A DNA stretch of 64,000 nt, taken from assembly GCF_042665255.1 (NCBI RefSeq), contig NZ_JBHTCD010000017.1, one strand, 5' to 3'. Position numbers and translations under genes: made by a program. Positions 20,601-27,625 of the stretch are shown here, one piece after another. Source of the stretch: Insolitispirillum peregrinum. GTDB lineage: Bacteria > Pseudomonadota > Alphaproteobacteria > Rhodospirillales > Rhodospirillaceae. The notes beneath the pieces were generated by a model, which saw nothing but the letters and a program-made list of their open reading frames with translations, had not been told where the DNA came from and searched no databases. Each line of letters starts with the position of its first letter. The first letter of the stretch is position 1.

Positions 20601-21027
20601 CCGTCCGGATCGGGGTGGACAGGTCCACCGAGTCCACCCATGCCTTCAGGCGCGGGGTCAGTTCGCCCAGATCACGGAACGGGGCCAGTTCCTTGTCCAG
20701 CGCGTGGTCATAGTCAAAGGGCACCTGTTCGGCGCTGGGTTCCAGAAAGAAGTCGAACGGATTGATCACCGCCATGTCGGCGACCAGATCGACGGTGACT
20801 TCAAAGCTGGTGGTCTTTTCCGGGAACACCAGCCGGGCAAGGAAATTCCCCTGTGGGTCCTGTTGCCAGTTCAGGAAATGGGTCGAGGGCGTGACCTTCA
20901 GCGAATAGCTGAGGATCGGGGTCCGGCTGTGCGGGGCTGGACGCAGGCGGACGACCTGAGCACCCAACGAGATCGGGCGGTCATAGTGATAGGCGGTGCG
21001 ATGAGTCAGGGCCACATGAATAGACAT
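17668..21027 (-). CDS. Large transglutaminase-like protein with DUF2126 domain
   Basis: The 1,119-residue product starts MSIHVALTHRTAYHYDRPIS, the N-terminal domain of transglutaminase-like proteins. Its catalytic core shows Cys in EKATGSCRDSAWL, His in FTDLHAWTEVYLPG and Asp in GWVGLDPTSG. The remaining ~800 residues match the DUF2126 region, including 'DVRLTMGGEPTFVSIDDMNG', 'GQGKWYPGESLPRWALG' and 'GTGGGNHMVVGGATPTDSPF'. The His/Asp/Glu-rich DUF2126 part has been compared with glutamine-synthetase-like ligases in published comparative genomics; I cannot confirm that from sequence alone. It is the first gene of the operon, and the order DUF2126, fused ATP-grasp/alpha-E, small transglutaminase, ATP-grasp, alpha-E recurs in many proteobacteria. 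Confidence 0.92.
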   Translation of the reverse strand: MSIHVALTHRTAYHYDRPISLGAQVVRLRPAPHSRTPILSYSLKVTPSTHFLNWQQDPQGNFLARLVFPEKTTSFEVTVDLVADMAVINPFDFFLEPSAEQVPFDYDHALDKELAPFRDLGELTPRLKAWVDSVDLSTPIRTVDFLVALNMRLQQDISYVIRMEPGVQTPEETLEKATGSCRDSAWLLVQILRHLGFAARFVSGYLIQLTADQKALDGPSGPEADFTDLHAWTEVYLPGAGWVGLDPTSGLFAGEGHIPLAATPEPGSAAPIDGLLEKCEVEFSHHMEVSRVLETPRTTKPYTREQWKAIETLGHEIDQRLTAGDVRLTMGGEPTFVSIDDMNGEEWTTAALGPTKRLLAGRLLRRLTDSWTTGPLLHYGQGKWYPGESLPRWALGCWWRKDGEPIWKDQALLAGDESKGSLTFETSQAFAHALAERLRLDDRWLMPAYEDVWYYLWKEQRLPSNVDPHQSNLSNAEDRARLARVFDRGLQSPVGVVIPLQKSDSGWTSGPWFLRDERCYLIPGDSPMGYRLPLDSLPWVSEGDYPWHWERDPLEPRGKLPTHQQFRMLDPRTADAISHASPHATHALRSGQDQGRPSASRPRQYPNRQPAAQESASWIVRTAVCVEVRDGLLHVFMPPLTTCEDYLELVTALEDTARKIGQPIMLEGYKPPQDVRLKHFSVTPDPGVIEVNVCPSESWEELVSTTTTLYEEARQTRLGTEKFMIDGRHVGTGGGNHMVVGGATPTDSPFLRRPDLLRSLLAYWHNHPSLSYLFSGLFIGPTSQHPRVDEAREDATHELEIALAQIPQNTETPPWLIDRVLRHVLTDITGNTHRAEFCIDKLFSPDSSSGRLGLLELRGFEMPPHAEMSLAQQLLLRGLISTFWDHPYDRPLIRWGNVLHDRFMLPHFVWDDITDVLADLRDHGLPFENDWFKPHQEFRFPAIGSITTRTIDLELRTALEPWHVLGEEPAGGGTVRFVDSSVERMQVKVNNLVEGRYVVAVNGVRVPLQGTGTEGEFVAGVRYRAWQPPSCLHPTIRSHAPLVFDIVDTWNGRSLGGCTYNVAHPGGRNFETFPVNANEAESRRRARFFNIGHSIGPVPAPEEARNPDFPLTLDLRRAP

Positions 21028-21441
21028 GATCAGAACGTCCGCTGGTGAAATGGGGAGGTGGCGAAAGGCGGAAGGGCGGGATCAGGCGGGGATAATGGGC
21101 AAAGGGGCGTGCCCGCAGGCAAAGGAAGAGTTTGTGACAGGGCCGAGGCAAGAAAGCGGCGGAAACAAACGCCCGACAGGTGACGGCATGTCCGGAGGGA
21201 AAGGCCCGCAGGGGCGGGGGGCAAAGGGGCATCAGGGAAAGGGGGGAGGGGCCGTACAAAAGGATCAAAAAATGCGGCTACCGGAGTTCGGCGGCGCAGG
21301 CAAGGGCGAGGGGAAAAGGATGTGTCTCGCCAGAGAGAAACATCAAGCCTTGGCAGAAGAACGGCATATCGCCTATGAAAGAGGCATTCCAGAAAACGGA
21401 ACAATGGCACGAAGCGGGGCCTCCCCGTCAAAGGAACCGTG
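21028..21441. promoter_or_regulatory. Divergent intergenic region with strong purine strand bias
   Basis: These 414 bp separate the divergent DUF2126 operon and flavoprotein gene and should hold both promoters. From about 21040 to 21330 the + strand is strongly purine-rich (many GGG, GAAAG and GGCAAAGG runs), so the minus-strand transcript leader would be pyrimidine-rich. No convincing gene was found, although stop-poor frames exist in both directions. AAAGGA at 21430-21435 serves the flavoprotein start. Confidence 0.5.
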
Positions 21442-22695
21442 ATGGTTGATGGTGATGCAAAACATGGGCCAATGCAAGCAAACGTCCGTTCTGTTGCGGT
21501 GATCGGCGGTGGTCCCGCCGGGCTGATGGCCGCCGAACGGGTTGCTGAAGCGGGATACCGTGTTGATGTTTACGAGCGTATGCCCTCCGTCGGGCGCAAA
21601 ATCCTGATGGCGGGGAAGACCGGCCTCAACCTGACGCATTCCGAACCGCAGGCCAACTTTCTGGCCCGCTATGGCACGCAGGCTGCCACTCTTGCAGGCA
21701 TTGTGCGCAGTTTCGATGCACAGGCGGTGCGCGATTGGGCGGCAGGGCTGGGAGTGGAAACCTATGTGGGGTCTTCCGGGCGGGTATTTCCGCGCGAAAT
21801 GAAGGCCGCGCCGTTGTTGCGGGCGTGGGTGCGGCGGTTGCGGGCGTTGGGGGTGCGGTTCCATGTCCGCCACCGCTGGACCGGCTGGCAGGCCGATGGC
21901 AGCCTGTGTTTTGAAGGCCCGCAGGGGCAGGCGGTGATCTGCCCGCCCCCGGCGGCGACCGTGCTGGCGCTGGGCGGGGGCAGTTGGGCCTCGCTGGGTT
22001 CGGATGGGGCGTGGTGCCCGCTGCTGGCGGCAGCAGGGGCCGGGGTGGCTCCGCTGCGTCCGGCAAACTGCGGCTTCGAGGTTGGCTGGTCGTCGGTGCT
22101 GCGTGACCGCTTTGCTGGCGAGCCGGTGAAGACGGTGGTGGCCCGTTATGGCGCACTCAGCAAGCCGGGTGAGTTCGTTCTGTCCCGCGACGGGGTGGAG
22201 GGTAGCCTGATTTATGCCTTCTCGGCAGCCTTGCGCGATGCTTGTGAACGGGACGGGCAGGCGGTGTTGTCGCTGGACCTGCTGCCGGGGCGGGATGCCG
22301 GGCGTTTGCGGCAGGACCTGCGCCGTCCCCGTGGCAGTCTGTCGGCGTCATCATATCTGAAGAAAGCGCTGGGGCTGGAAGGGGTGAAGGCCGCGCTGGT
22401 GCGCGAGGTTCTGGGGGCCAGCCTGCTCGATCATCCCGAGCGGTTGATCCGCACACTGAAAGACTTTCCGCTGACCGTCCTGCGCCCGCGCCCGATCGAC
22501 GAGGCCATCAGCACCGCCGGAGGGGTGACCTTTGGCTCGATGACCCCGGATCTGATGCTGACCACCCGGCCCGGCGTGTTCTGCTGTGGCGAGATGCTGG
22601 ACTGGGAAGCCCCCACCGGCGGCTATCTGCTGACCGCCTGCTTTGCCACCGGGGTCTGGGTGGGGGATGCGGTGGTGCGCTGGGTGCAGGAATGA
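21442..22695 (+). CDS. BaiN/HI0933-like FAD-dependent oxidoreductase (TIGR03862-type)
   Basis: About 417 residues. The N-terminal Rossmann dinucleotide-binding motif VAVIGGGPAGLMAAERVAEAG is followed by 'YERMPSVGRKILMAGKTGLN' and LTHSE, hallmark of the HI0933/BaiN flavoprotein group. The C-terminal 'TAGGVTFGSMTPDLM' and 'GVFCCGEMLDWEAPTGGYLL' complete the FAD site. These proteins bind FAD and probably reduce an organic substrate; the physiological reaction is generally unknown. The start was set at ATG 21442, 6 nt after AAAGGA; a GTG at 21439 and an ATG at 21472 are alternatives. Its stop codon abuts the stop of the converging XRE gene (22695/22696). Confidence 0.88.
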   Translation: MVDGDAKHGPMQANVRSVAVIGGGPAGLMAAERVAEAGYRVDVYERMPSVGRKILMAGKTGLNLTHSEPQANFLARYGTQAATLAGIVRSFDAQAVRDWAAGLGVETYVGSSGRVFPREMKAAPLLRAWVRRLRALGVRFHVRHRWTGWQADGSLCFEGPQGQAVICPPPAATVLALGGGSWASLGSDGAWCPLLAAAGAGVAPLRPANCGFEVGWSSVLRDRFAGEPVKTVVARYGALSKPGEFVLSRDGVEGSLIYAFSAALRDACERDGQAVLSLDLLPGRDAGRLRQDLRRPRGSLSASSYLKKALGLEGVKAALVREVLGASLLDHPERLIRTLKDFPLTVLRPRPIDEAISTAGGVTFGSMTPDLMLTTRPGVFCCGEMLDWEAPTGGYLLTACFATGVWVGDAVVRWVQE

Positions 22696-23319
22696 TCACC
22701 ACACCGGCGGGGTGGTGATCCACAGAACGCGGGTCTGCCCGTCGGCCAGATTGCGGAAGCGATGGGGCAGCGGGCTTTCAAAGTAAAATGAATCGCCTTC
22801 GGCCAGCCGGTAAATCGAGCCGTCGATGTGGATTTCCAGCCGTCCTTCCAGCACCACGCCGCATTCCTCGCCTTCGTGATTGTAGGTGTCTTCCCCTGAG
22901 CCACCGTTCGGTTCGAGGGTGATTTCCATCACCTGCAACACCCCTTCGTTATGGGCGTTGAGGAATTCCTTCACCATCCCCTTGGCACCAAAGCTGACCC
23001 GCCGCCGCTGATTGACGCGCACGATGCGGCGGGCTTCCTGTTCAACGGCGGCTTCCGAACCGTTGAACAGGGCATGGACCGGCATGTCCAGCACCGCGCA
23101 GATCAGGCGCAGTGCCCGGATCGACGGCGAGGATATACCGCGCTCGATCTGGCTGAGCAAACCAACCGAAATGTTGACCATCTCGGCGACCTGTTGCAGT
23201 GACAGGTTTTGCGCCTGCCGGGCCTTGCGGATGGCAAGCCCCAGCGAACGGTCATCCTCGCTAATGTCGTCTTCGGCGGTCGGTAAGGGTGACACGGGGG
23301 CGGCGGGAATGTCGATCAT
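22696..23319 (-). CDS. XRE-family regulator with C-terminal cupin domain
   Basis: The 207-residue protein has a Cro/C1-type helix-turn-helix (roughly residues 28-85: LGLAIRKARQAQNLSLQQVA, 'VGLLSQIERGISSPSIRAL') and a C-terminal cupin barrel (GEECGVVLEGRLEIHIDG, GDSFYFESPLPHRFRN). This architecture is that of PuuR and related repressors of polyamine or amino-acid catabolism, where the cupin senses the metabolite. It is divergent from the amino-acid ABC transporter operon across a 377-bp region, so control of that operon and the downstream PuuB-like oxidase is a reasonable inference. The ligand is not known. Confidence 0.9.
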   Translation of the reverse strand: MIDIPAAPVSPLPTAEDDISEDDRSLGLAIRKARQAQNLSLQQVAEMVNISVGLLSQIERGISSPSIRALRLICAVLDMPVHALFNGSEAAVEQEARRIVRVNQRRRVSFGAKGMVKEFLNAHNEGVLQVMEITLEPNGGSGEDTYNHEGEECGVVLEGRLEIHIDGSIYRLAEGDSFYFESPLPHRFRNLADGQTRVLWITTPPVW

Positions 23320-23577
23320 GGGCTGGCATCACAATGTTGAAAATAGGGAGTGGAAAACGGATTGTTCTGTCGATTCCGTGAAAACGGCAAAAACGGTTGC
23401 AAGGGGAGTGCTATCCTGAAAGATCGCCAGAAGCGGGAAGCCGACTATACGGGACTTTGCAGGGGAAGGCAATTTCCCGTACAACGGTTTGCTGTGGGAT
23501 GCGTCATTTTTTCACCTCCCTGAAAAAAATATCCTAATCATGTTGCAAGATACGATCATTTCAGTACAGTGAAAAAA

Positions 23578-23642
23578 CCGACTGCGGTAGTCGGGACGAA
23601 CGCAGGGCTCGCCAGCCGGTCGAGGAGTCCCCTCGACCCTGC
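23578..23642 (+). promoter_or_regulatory. Structured leader upstream of the amino-acid ABC transporter
   Basis: Hairpin A is ccgact/agtcgg (23578-23583 with 23589-23594). It is followed by a contiguous three-way junction with no unpaired junction bases: closing stem gcag/ctgc (23602-23605 with 23639-23642), arm ggct/agcc (23606-23609 with 23614-23617) and arm ggtcgagg/cctcgacc (23618-23625 with 23631-23638). It ends 54 nt before the start codon. It does not match a riboswitch consensus I can recall. The rest of the 377-bp divergent region is AT-richer, with no gene seen. Confidence 0.4.
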
Positions 23643-23696
23643 CCGGCGGTGCGCTTGACGACGATATTGTCCTCATCTCACATAGGGGCTTGTTTC

Positions 23697-24458
23697 ATGC
23701 ATATGAAAAAGAAGATCGTGTCTGCCGCTTTTGCTGTCCTGAGTTGTTGTGTGGCGACATGGGCCGTTCCGGCGGTGGCCGCCGATACCCTGGTGGTCGG
23801 GGTGACCACCACCGGCGTTCCGTTCACCTTCATGGATACGGCGACGCAAAAGCCGTCCGGGGCGATGGTTGACCTCGCCGCTGCCATTGCCGAAGACAAC
23901 GGCATGAGCGTACAGTTTGAACAGGTTGCCTTTTCGGCCCTGATCCCGTCGCTGACCTCGGGCAAGATCAACATCATTTCCGCCGGGATGCTGGCGACCG
24001 ACAAGCGCCGCGAAGTGGTGGATTTCAGCCTGCCGGTTTACACCTATGGCGAAGGGATGTTCGTCGCGGCCACTGATCCCAAGGAATACCTGCTGTCGGA
24101 CCTGAAGGGCGAAGTGGTCGGGGCCCAGATCGGCACCTCGTTTGCCGAAGCCCTGAAGGCCACCGGTACCTTCAGTGAAGTGAAGCTTTATGACAGCATC
24201 GCCGACATCATGCGTGACGTGAAGCTGGGCCGCATCAAGGCCGGGTTCGGCGATCAGCCGATTGTCTCTTATCAGATCAGCAAGAACCCCGATCTCGGCA
24301 TCCGTCTGGTGAAGTCCTATCAGCCGCTGAAGCCCGGTGATGTGTCGATTGCCGTTGCCAAGGACAATGCAGCGCTGCTGGAAAAGGTCAATGCCTCGAT
24401 CCGCAAACTGCAGGAAACCGGCAAACTGTCGGAAATTCTGGCCAAATACAGCCTGTAA
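23697..24458 (+). CDS. Polar amino-acid ABC transporter, periplasmic solute-binding protein
   Basis: A classical signal peptide (MKKKIVSAAFAVLSCCVATW, cleavage likely after AVAAD-type site AVPAVAA) precedes a family-3 solute-binding domain: LVVGVTTTGVPFTFMDT, PSGAMVDLAAAIAEDNG, 'INIISAGMLATDKRREVVDF'. This is the expected fold for periplasmic capture of polar amino acids, opines or polyamine-like amines. Translation may start at ATG 23697 or 23703; AGGGG lies about 10 nt upstream. The ABC permease and ATPase genes follow at once. A hairpin in the 102-bp gap after this gene probably stabilises its mRNA, giving excess binding protein. Substrate not resolvable. Confidence 0.9.
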   Translation: MHMKKKIVSAAFAVLSCCVATWAVPAVAADTLVVGVTTTGVPFTFMDTATQKPSGAMVDLAAAIAEDNGMSVQFEQVAFSALIPSLTSGKINIISAGMLATDKRREVVDFSLPVYTYGEGMFVAATDPKEYLLSDLKGEVVGAQIGTSFAEALKATGTFSEVKLYDSIADIMRDVKLGRIKAGFGDQPIVSYQISKNPDLGIRLVKSYQPLKPGDVSIAVAKDNAALLEKVNASIRKLQETGKLSEILAKYSL

Positions 24459-24485
24459 TTTCGTGAAAATGCTCTGAAGGTGCTG

Positions 24486-24521
24486 ACGGGAAGGGCCTTT
24501 GACCACGCCACCCCTTCCTGT
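24486..24521 (+). terminator. Intercistronic hairpin (attenuator or mRNA stabiliser)
   Basis: acgggaagggc-type stem (24486-24496) pairs with ccccttcctgt (24511-24521), with one wobble. It lies between the solute-binding protein and permease genes, a usual place for a partial terminator that lets the binding protein be made in excess. No T-tract follows. Confidence 0.45.
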
Positions 24522-24560
24522 ACGCCTCTTTGGGGAAAAGACCCTGTAAAGGCATAGGCC

Positions 24561-25217
24561 ATGGAAAAATTTCTGACACATGCCACCGAGTATTTACCCA
24601 TCCTGCTGCAAGGCTTGTGGATGACGGTGGCGGTTACGGTGCTGGCAGCGGTGCTGGCATCGGTTTTAGGGGTGGTGTGGGCGCTGTTGCGGACGTCGGG
24701 TGTTCGCTGGCTGGCGGTGCCAGCGCGGACATTCGTCGAATTCATTCGCGGCATCCCGATTCTGGTGGTGCTGTTCTATATCTATTTCGTCATGCCGGAA
24801 ATCGGCATCGACCTGACCGCCTTTCAGGCCGGGGTGATCGGTCTGGCACTGACCTATTCCTGCTATATCGGTGAAACCTTCCGCGCCGGGATCGAGGCCG
24901 TTGACAAGGGGCAGATCGAAGCCGCCATGTCGATCGGCATGCGCCGCCCGATGATGATGCGCCGGGTGATCCTGCCGCAGGCGTTCCGTATTGTCGTTCC
25001 GCCTTATGCCAACAACATCGTGATGCTGCTGAAGGATTCTTCACAGGTGTCGGTGATTTCGGTGGCCGAGCTGACCATGCAGGGCAAGATGCTGGCGTCT
25101 TCGACCTTTGACAACATGACGGTCTTCACGCTGGTGGCCTTGCTGTACCTGTGCCTGACCATTCCCCTGAACAGCCTGATGAGCCGCGTTGAACGTGCCC
25201 TGCGGAGGTCGCGATGA
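24561..25217 (+). CDS. Polar amino-acid ABC transporter permease
   Basis: The 218-residue integral membrane protein has the His/Glu/Gln/Arg/opine-family permease pattern: about five membrane segments, the conserved FVEFIRGIPILVVLFYIYF segment, and the cytoplasmic EAA loop 'EAAMSIGMRRPMMMRRVILP' that docks on the ATPase. Only one permease gene is present, so it probably acts as a homodimer. Its stop codon overlaps the ATPase start by 4 bp (25214-25217), showing translational coupling. Confidence 0.93.
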   Translation: MEKFLTHATEYLPILLQGLWMTVAVTVLAAVLASVLGVVWALLRTSGVRWLAVPARTFVEFIRGIPILVVLFYIYFVMPEIGIDLTAFQAGVIGLALTYSCYIGETFRAGIEAVDKGQIEAAMSIGMRRPMMMRRVILPQAFRIVVPPYANNIVMLLKDSSQVSVISVAELTMQGKMLASSTFDNMTVFTLVALLYLCLTIPLNSLMSRVERALRRSR

Positions 25218-25945
25218 TCGTTTTTGATGATGTGCACAAATCCTATGGCACCTTTGAAGTCCTGAAAGGGATTTCGGCAACGGTTGAAAAGGGCGAAGTG
25301 GTGTGCCTGATCGGGCCGTCAGGCTCGGGCAAGTCCACCCTGCTGCGCTGTGTCAACGGGCTGGAAAGCTATCAAAAGGGCCGGATCACCGTTGATGGCC
25401 TGCTGGTCGATACCTCTGACCCGACCATTCATGCGCTGCGGACGCGGGTGGCCAAGGTGTTCCAGCGCTTTAACCTGTTCCCGCACCGCACGGCGCTGGA
25501 AAATGTCATCGAAGGCCCGGTGCATGTGCTGGGGCAGCCAAAGGCTGAAGCCCGCGACTATGCACTGGAGTTGCTGGCGCGGGTCGGGCTGTCGCACAAG
25601 ATTGATGCCTATCCGGCAGCCCTGTCCGGCGGTCAGCAACAGCGGGTGGCGATTGCCCGTGCGCTGGCGATGCGCCCCGAGGCGATCTTGTTCGATGAAC
25701 CGACCTCGGCACTTGATCCGGAAATGGTCGGGGACGTGTTGCAGGTGATGCGCTCGCTGGCCGATGAGCACATGACCATGCTGGTGGTGACGCACGAAAT
25801 TCAGTTCGCCCGCGAAGTGGCCGACCGGGTTCTGTTCCTCGATGGCGGTACGATCGTCGAACAGGGAACCGCCGATCAGGTTCTGCGTGCACCGCAGAAC
25901 GAGCGCACCCAGGACTTCCTGCGCCGGGTGACCCACCCGGTTTGA
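25214..25945 (+). CDS. Polar amino-acid ABC transporter ATP-binding protein
   Basis: The 243-residue ATPase shows Walker A GPSGSGKST (residues ~37-45), the Q-loop in VFQRFNLFPHRTALENV, the ABC signature LSGGQQQRVAIARALAM, Walker B AILFDEPTSALDPE and the switch histidine in LVVTHEIQFA. It is a GlnQ/HisP-type import ATPase. It completes the three-gene transporter with the solute-binding protein and permease upstream. Confidence 0.95.
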   Translation: MIVFDDVHKSYGTFEVLKGISATVEKGEVVCLIGPSGSGKSTLLRCVNGLESYQKGRITVDGLLVDTSDPTIHALRTRVAKVFQRFNLFPHRTALENVIEGPVHVLGQPKAEARDYALELLARVGLSHKIDAYPAALSGGQQQRVAIARALAMRPEAILFDEPTSALDPEMVGDVLQVMRSLADEHMTMLVVTHEIQFAREVADRVLFLDGGTIVEQGTADQVLRAPQNERTQDFLRRVTHPV

Positions 25946-25967
25946 GTGGGGTTGGATGAACAGCCCT

Positions 25968-26066
25968 AGAGCAGCGTGCGTTAAACCGGACGCGGGCATG
26001 CTGCTCTAAGCTTTTGTTTTATCGCATTGTTCTTGCGAAAACCGGTTCCCACTTTTCGCACAATGC
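25968..26066. repeat. Pair of palindromic repeat elements
   Basis: Palindrome 1 is agagcagcgtg/catgctgctct (25968-25978 with 25997-26007, one mismatch). Palindrome 2 is gcattgt/acaatgc with inner tgcgaaaa/ttttcgca (26024-26066). They fill the 138-bp gap before the amine oxidase gene and resemble REP-like elements of alphaproteobacterial intergenic regions. The first may double as a terminator for the ABC operon. Confidence 0.55.
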
Positions 26067-26083
26067 CCTAGGAGGGGAACAGG

Positions 26084-27355
26084 ATGAGTAACGGGTATGG
26101 GGTGCCGTCCGTCTGGGCGGCAACGGCACCAGAGGCGCCGGTAACGCCGCCGCTGACCGAAACGGTGACGGCAGATGTGGCGGTGATCGGGGCCGGGATT
26201 ACCGGCCTGACGGCGGCCCTGCGGCTGGCCTGCGCCGGAACGTCGGTGGTGGTGGTCGACCGGCAGGGGCCGGGGTATGGGGCATCTGGGCGCAACGGCG
26301 GACAGGTGATTCCGGGGCTGAAATATGACCCCCCGATGCTGGACAAGCTGTACGGGCCGGAAACGACTGCCTTTGTCGGGGCCACCGCCGATGTGGTGTT
26401 CGATCTGGTCACCCGCCATGGCCTTGAGTGCGAGGCGGCGCGTGATGGCTGGATTCAGGCCACCGTCAAGCGGGCCCACCTGCCCACCCTGCACGCCCGC
26501 ATGCAGGCATGGCAGCAGCGGGGTGCGCCGGTCGAAATGCTCGATGCGGCGGGTATGAAGGCCAAAATCGGTAGCGAAGGTTTCGTCGGCGGCTGGCTGG
26601 ATGGCCGGGCCGGGCGACTGCACCCGCTGAAGTACTGTTATGGACTGGCGCGGGCGGTGTTGCAGGCTGGCGGGCGGATTCACGGCCAGACCGCCGTGGT
26701 GTCGATGGAGCGCCATGGCGCGCTGTGGCACCTGAAAACGGCCAGCGGTGCCGAGGTGCGGGCCGCACAGGTGGTGATTGCCACCAATGGCTATACCGAC
26801 AGCCTGTGGCCGCAGTTGAAGGCAACAGTGATCCCGGCGACCAGTTTTCAGGTGGCAACTGCCCCCTTGAGTGACAAGCAGCGCCAACGCATCCTGCCAC
26901 AGCAGGTGGTGGTTTCTGATAGCCGGCGGATCGGGAATTATTTCCGCATCGCGCCGAATGGTGGCTTGATGCTGGGCGGGCGAGGCACATTCCGCGAGCC
27001 GCAGGGAATGGGTGATTATCGCCGCATTCTGGCCGCGCTGGAGCACTTCTTCCCCGAGGTGGCCGGGATGCCGATCGCACACGCCTGGTCGGGGCGGGTG
27101 GCGATGACCTATGATCACCTGCCACACCTGCACCGCCCGGTGCCGACAGTGACCATGGCGCTGGGCTATAACGGGCGCGGGGTGGCGTTGGGATCAGCGT
27201 TCGGAACGGCCATTGCCGACAGCCTGCTGGACCCGACGAAGCCGTTACCCTTGCCGTTTACCGCGATCAACCCGTTGTATCTGCATGATCTCCATCCGGT
27301 TTATGCCTCGATGGCGATCTGGTATTACCGGTTGCGAGATTATCTTGAGCAGTGA
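26084..27355 (+). CDS. PuuB/DadA-like FAD-dependent amine oxidase
   Basis: The 423-residue protein has an N-terminal FAD-binding Rossmann fold (VAVIGAGITGLTAALRLACAG, then GYGASGRNGGQVIPG) and the C-terminal 'GYNGRGVALGSAFGTAIAD' of the DAO family. The 'ASGRNGGQV' segment is typical of gamma-glutamylputrescine oxidase-like enzymes, which oxidise secondary amines or amino acids with oxygen. A strong ribosome site (AGGAGGGGA) sits before ATG 26084. Its place after a polar amino-acid ABC transporter and near a PuuR-like regulator supports catabolism of an imported amine or amino acid; the actual substrate is unknown. The stop codon lies inside a palindromic repeat. A paralogue is at 53400-54704. 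Confidence 0.87.
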   Translation: MSNGYGVPSVWAATAPEAPVTPPLTETVTADVAVIGAGITGLTAALRLACAGTSVVVVDRQGPGYGASGRNGGQVIPGLKYDPPMLDKLYGPETTAFVGATADVVFDLVTRHGLECEAARDGWIQATVKRAHLPTLHARMQAWQQRGAPVEMLDAAGMKAKIGSEGFVGGWLDGRAGRLHPLKYCYGLARAVLQAGGRIHGQTAVVSMERHGALWHLKTASGAEVRAAQVVIATNGYTDSLWPQLKATVIPATSFQVATAPLSDKQRQRILPQQVVVSDSRRIGNYFRIAPNGGLMLGGRGTFREPQGMGDYRRILAALEHFFPEVAGMPIAHAWSGRVAMTYDHLPHLHRPVPTVTMALGYNGRGVALGSAFGTAIADSLLDPTKPLPLPFTAINPLYLHDLHPVYASMAIWYYRLRDYLEQ

Positions 27356-27392
27356 CCGCAAAAGTGGTCCCGGTTTTGCGCGCAGTCACTGC
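27349..27392. repeat. Dispersed palindromic repeat, family gcagtg-cgcaaaa, copy 1
   Basis: gcagtgac/gtcactgc (27349-27356 with 27385-27392) with inner cgcaaaa/ttttgcg (27357-27363 with 27374-27380). A close copy is at 58935-58979. The TGA stop of the amine oxidase (27353-27355) is part of the element, so its insertion or spread probably set the end of this protein. Confidence 0.65.
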
Positions 27393-27440
27393 GACAAACG
27401 AAAGAGCTTGAGCGGTGAGCTGGTGCAGTTCGTGACAGGG

Positions 27441-27475
27441 CGGGCGAGGGGGGGGGGTATCCTCTCGCCCGTTTT
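27441..27475 (+). terminator. Intrinsic terminator after the amine oxidase gene
   Basis: cgggcgag (27441-27448) pairs with ctcgcccg (27464-27471) and TTTT follows. The loop contains a run of ten G (27448-27457), which could vary in length by slippage. From here to 27625 no gene was seen. Confidence 0.65.
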
Positions 27476-27625
27476 GCGTTGAGGTGAGGAGGCCGCTGGC
27501 GGTGATGGTGCTTGCATAACGGTTTGCCTGTCGCTCATAGTGGCCCCGGATCGCAGCCTTTTGCAGAGACGGCCATTATGGGGCGGTTTATCGTCTTTCA
27601 TGTCAACTATTCTGGTGAATAGAAG

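Noticed and set aside
23578..23642. Assignment of the leader to guanidine, glycine, SAM or glutamine riboswitches
   Set aside because: None of the conserved core sequences I know for these classes is present; only the secondary structure is supported.
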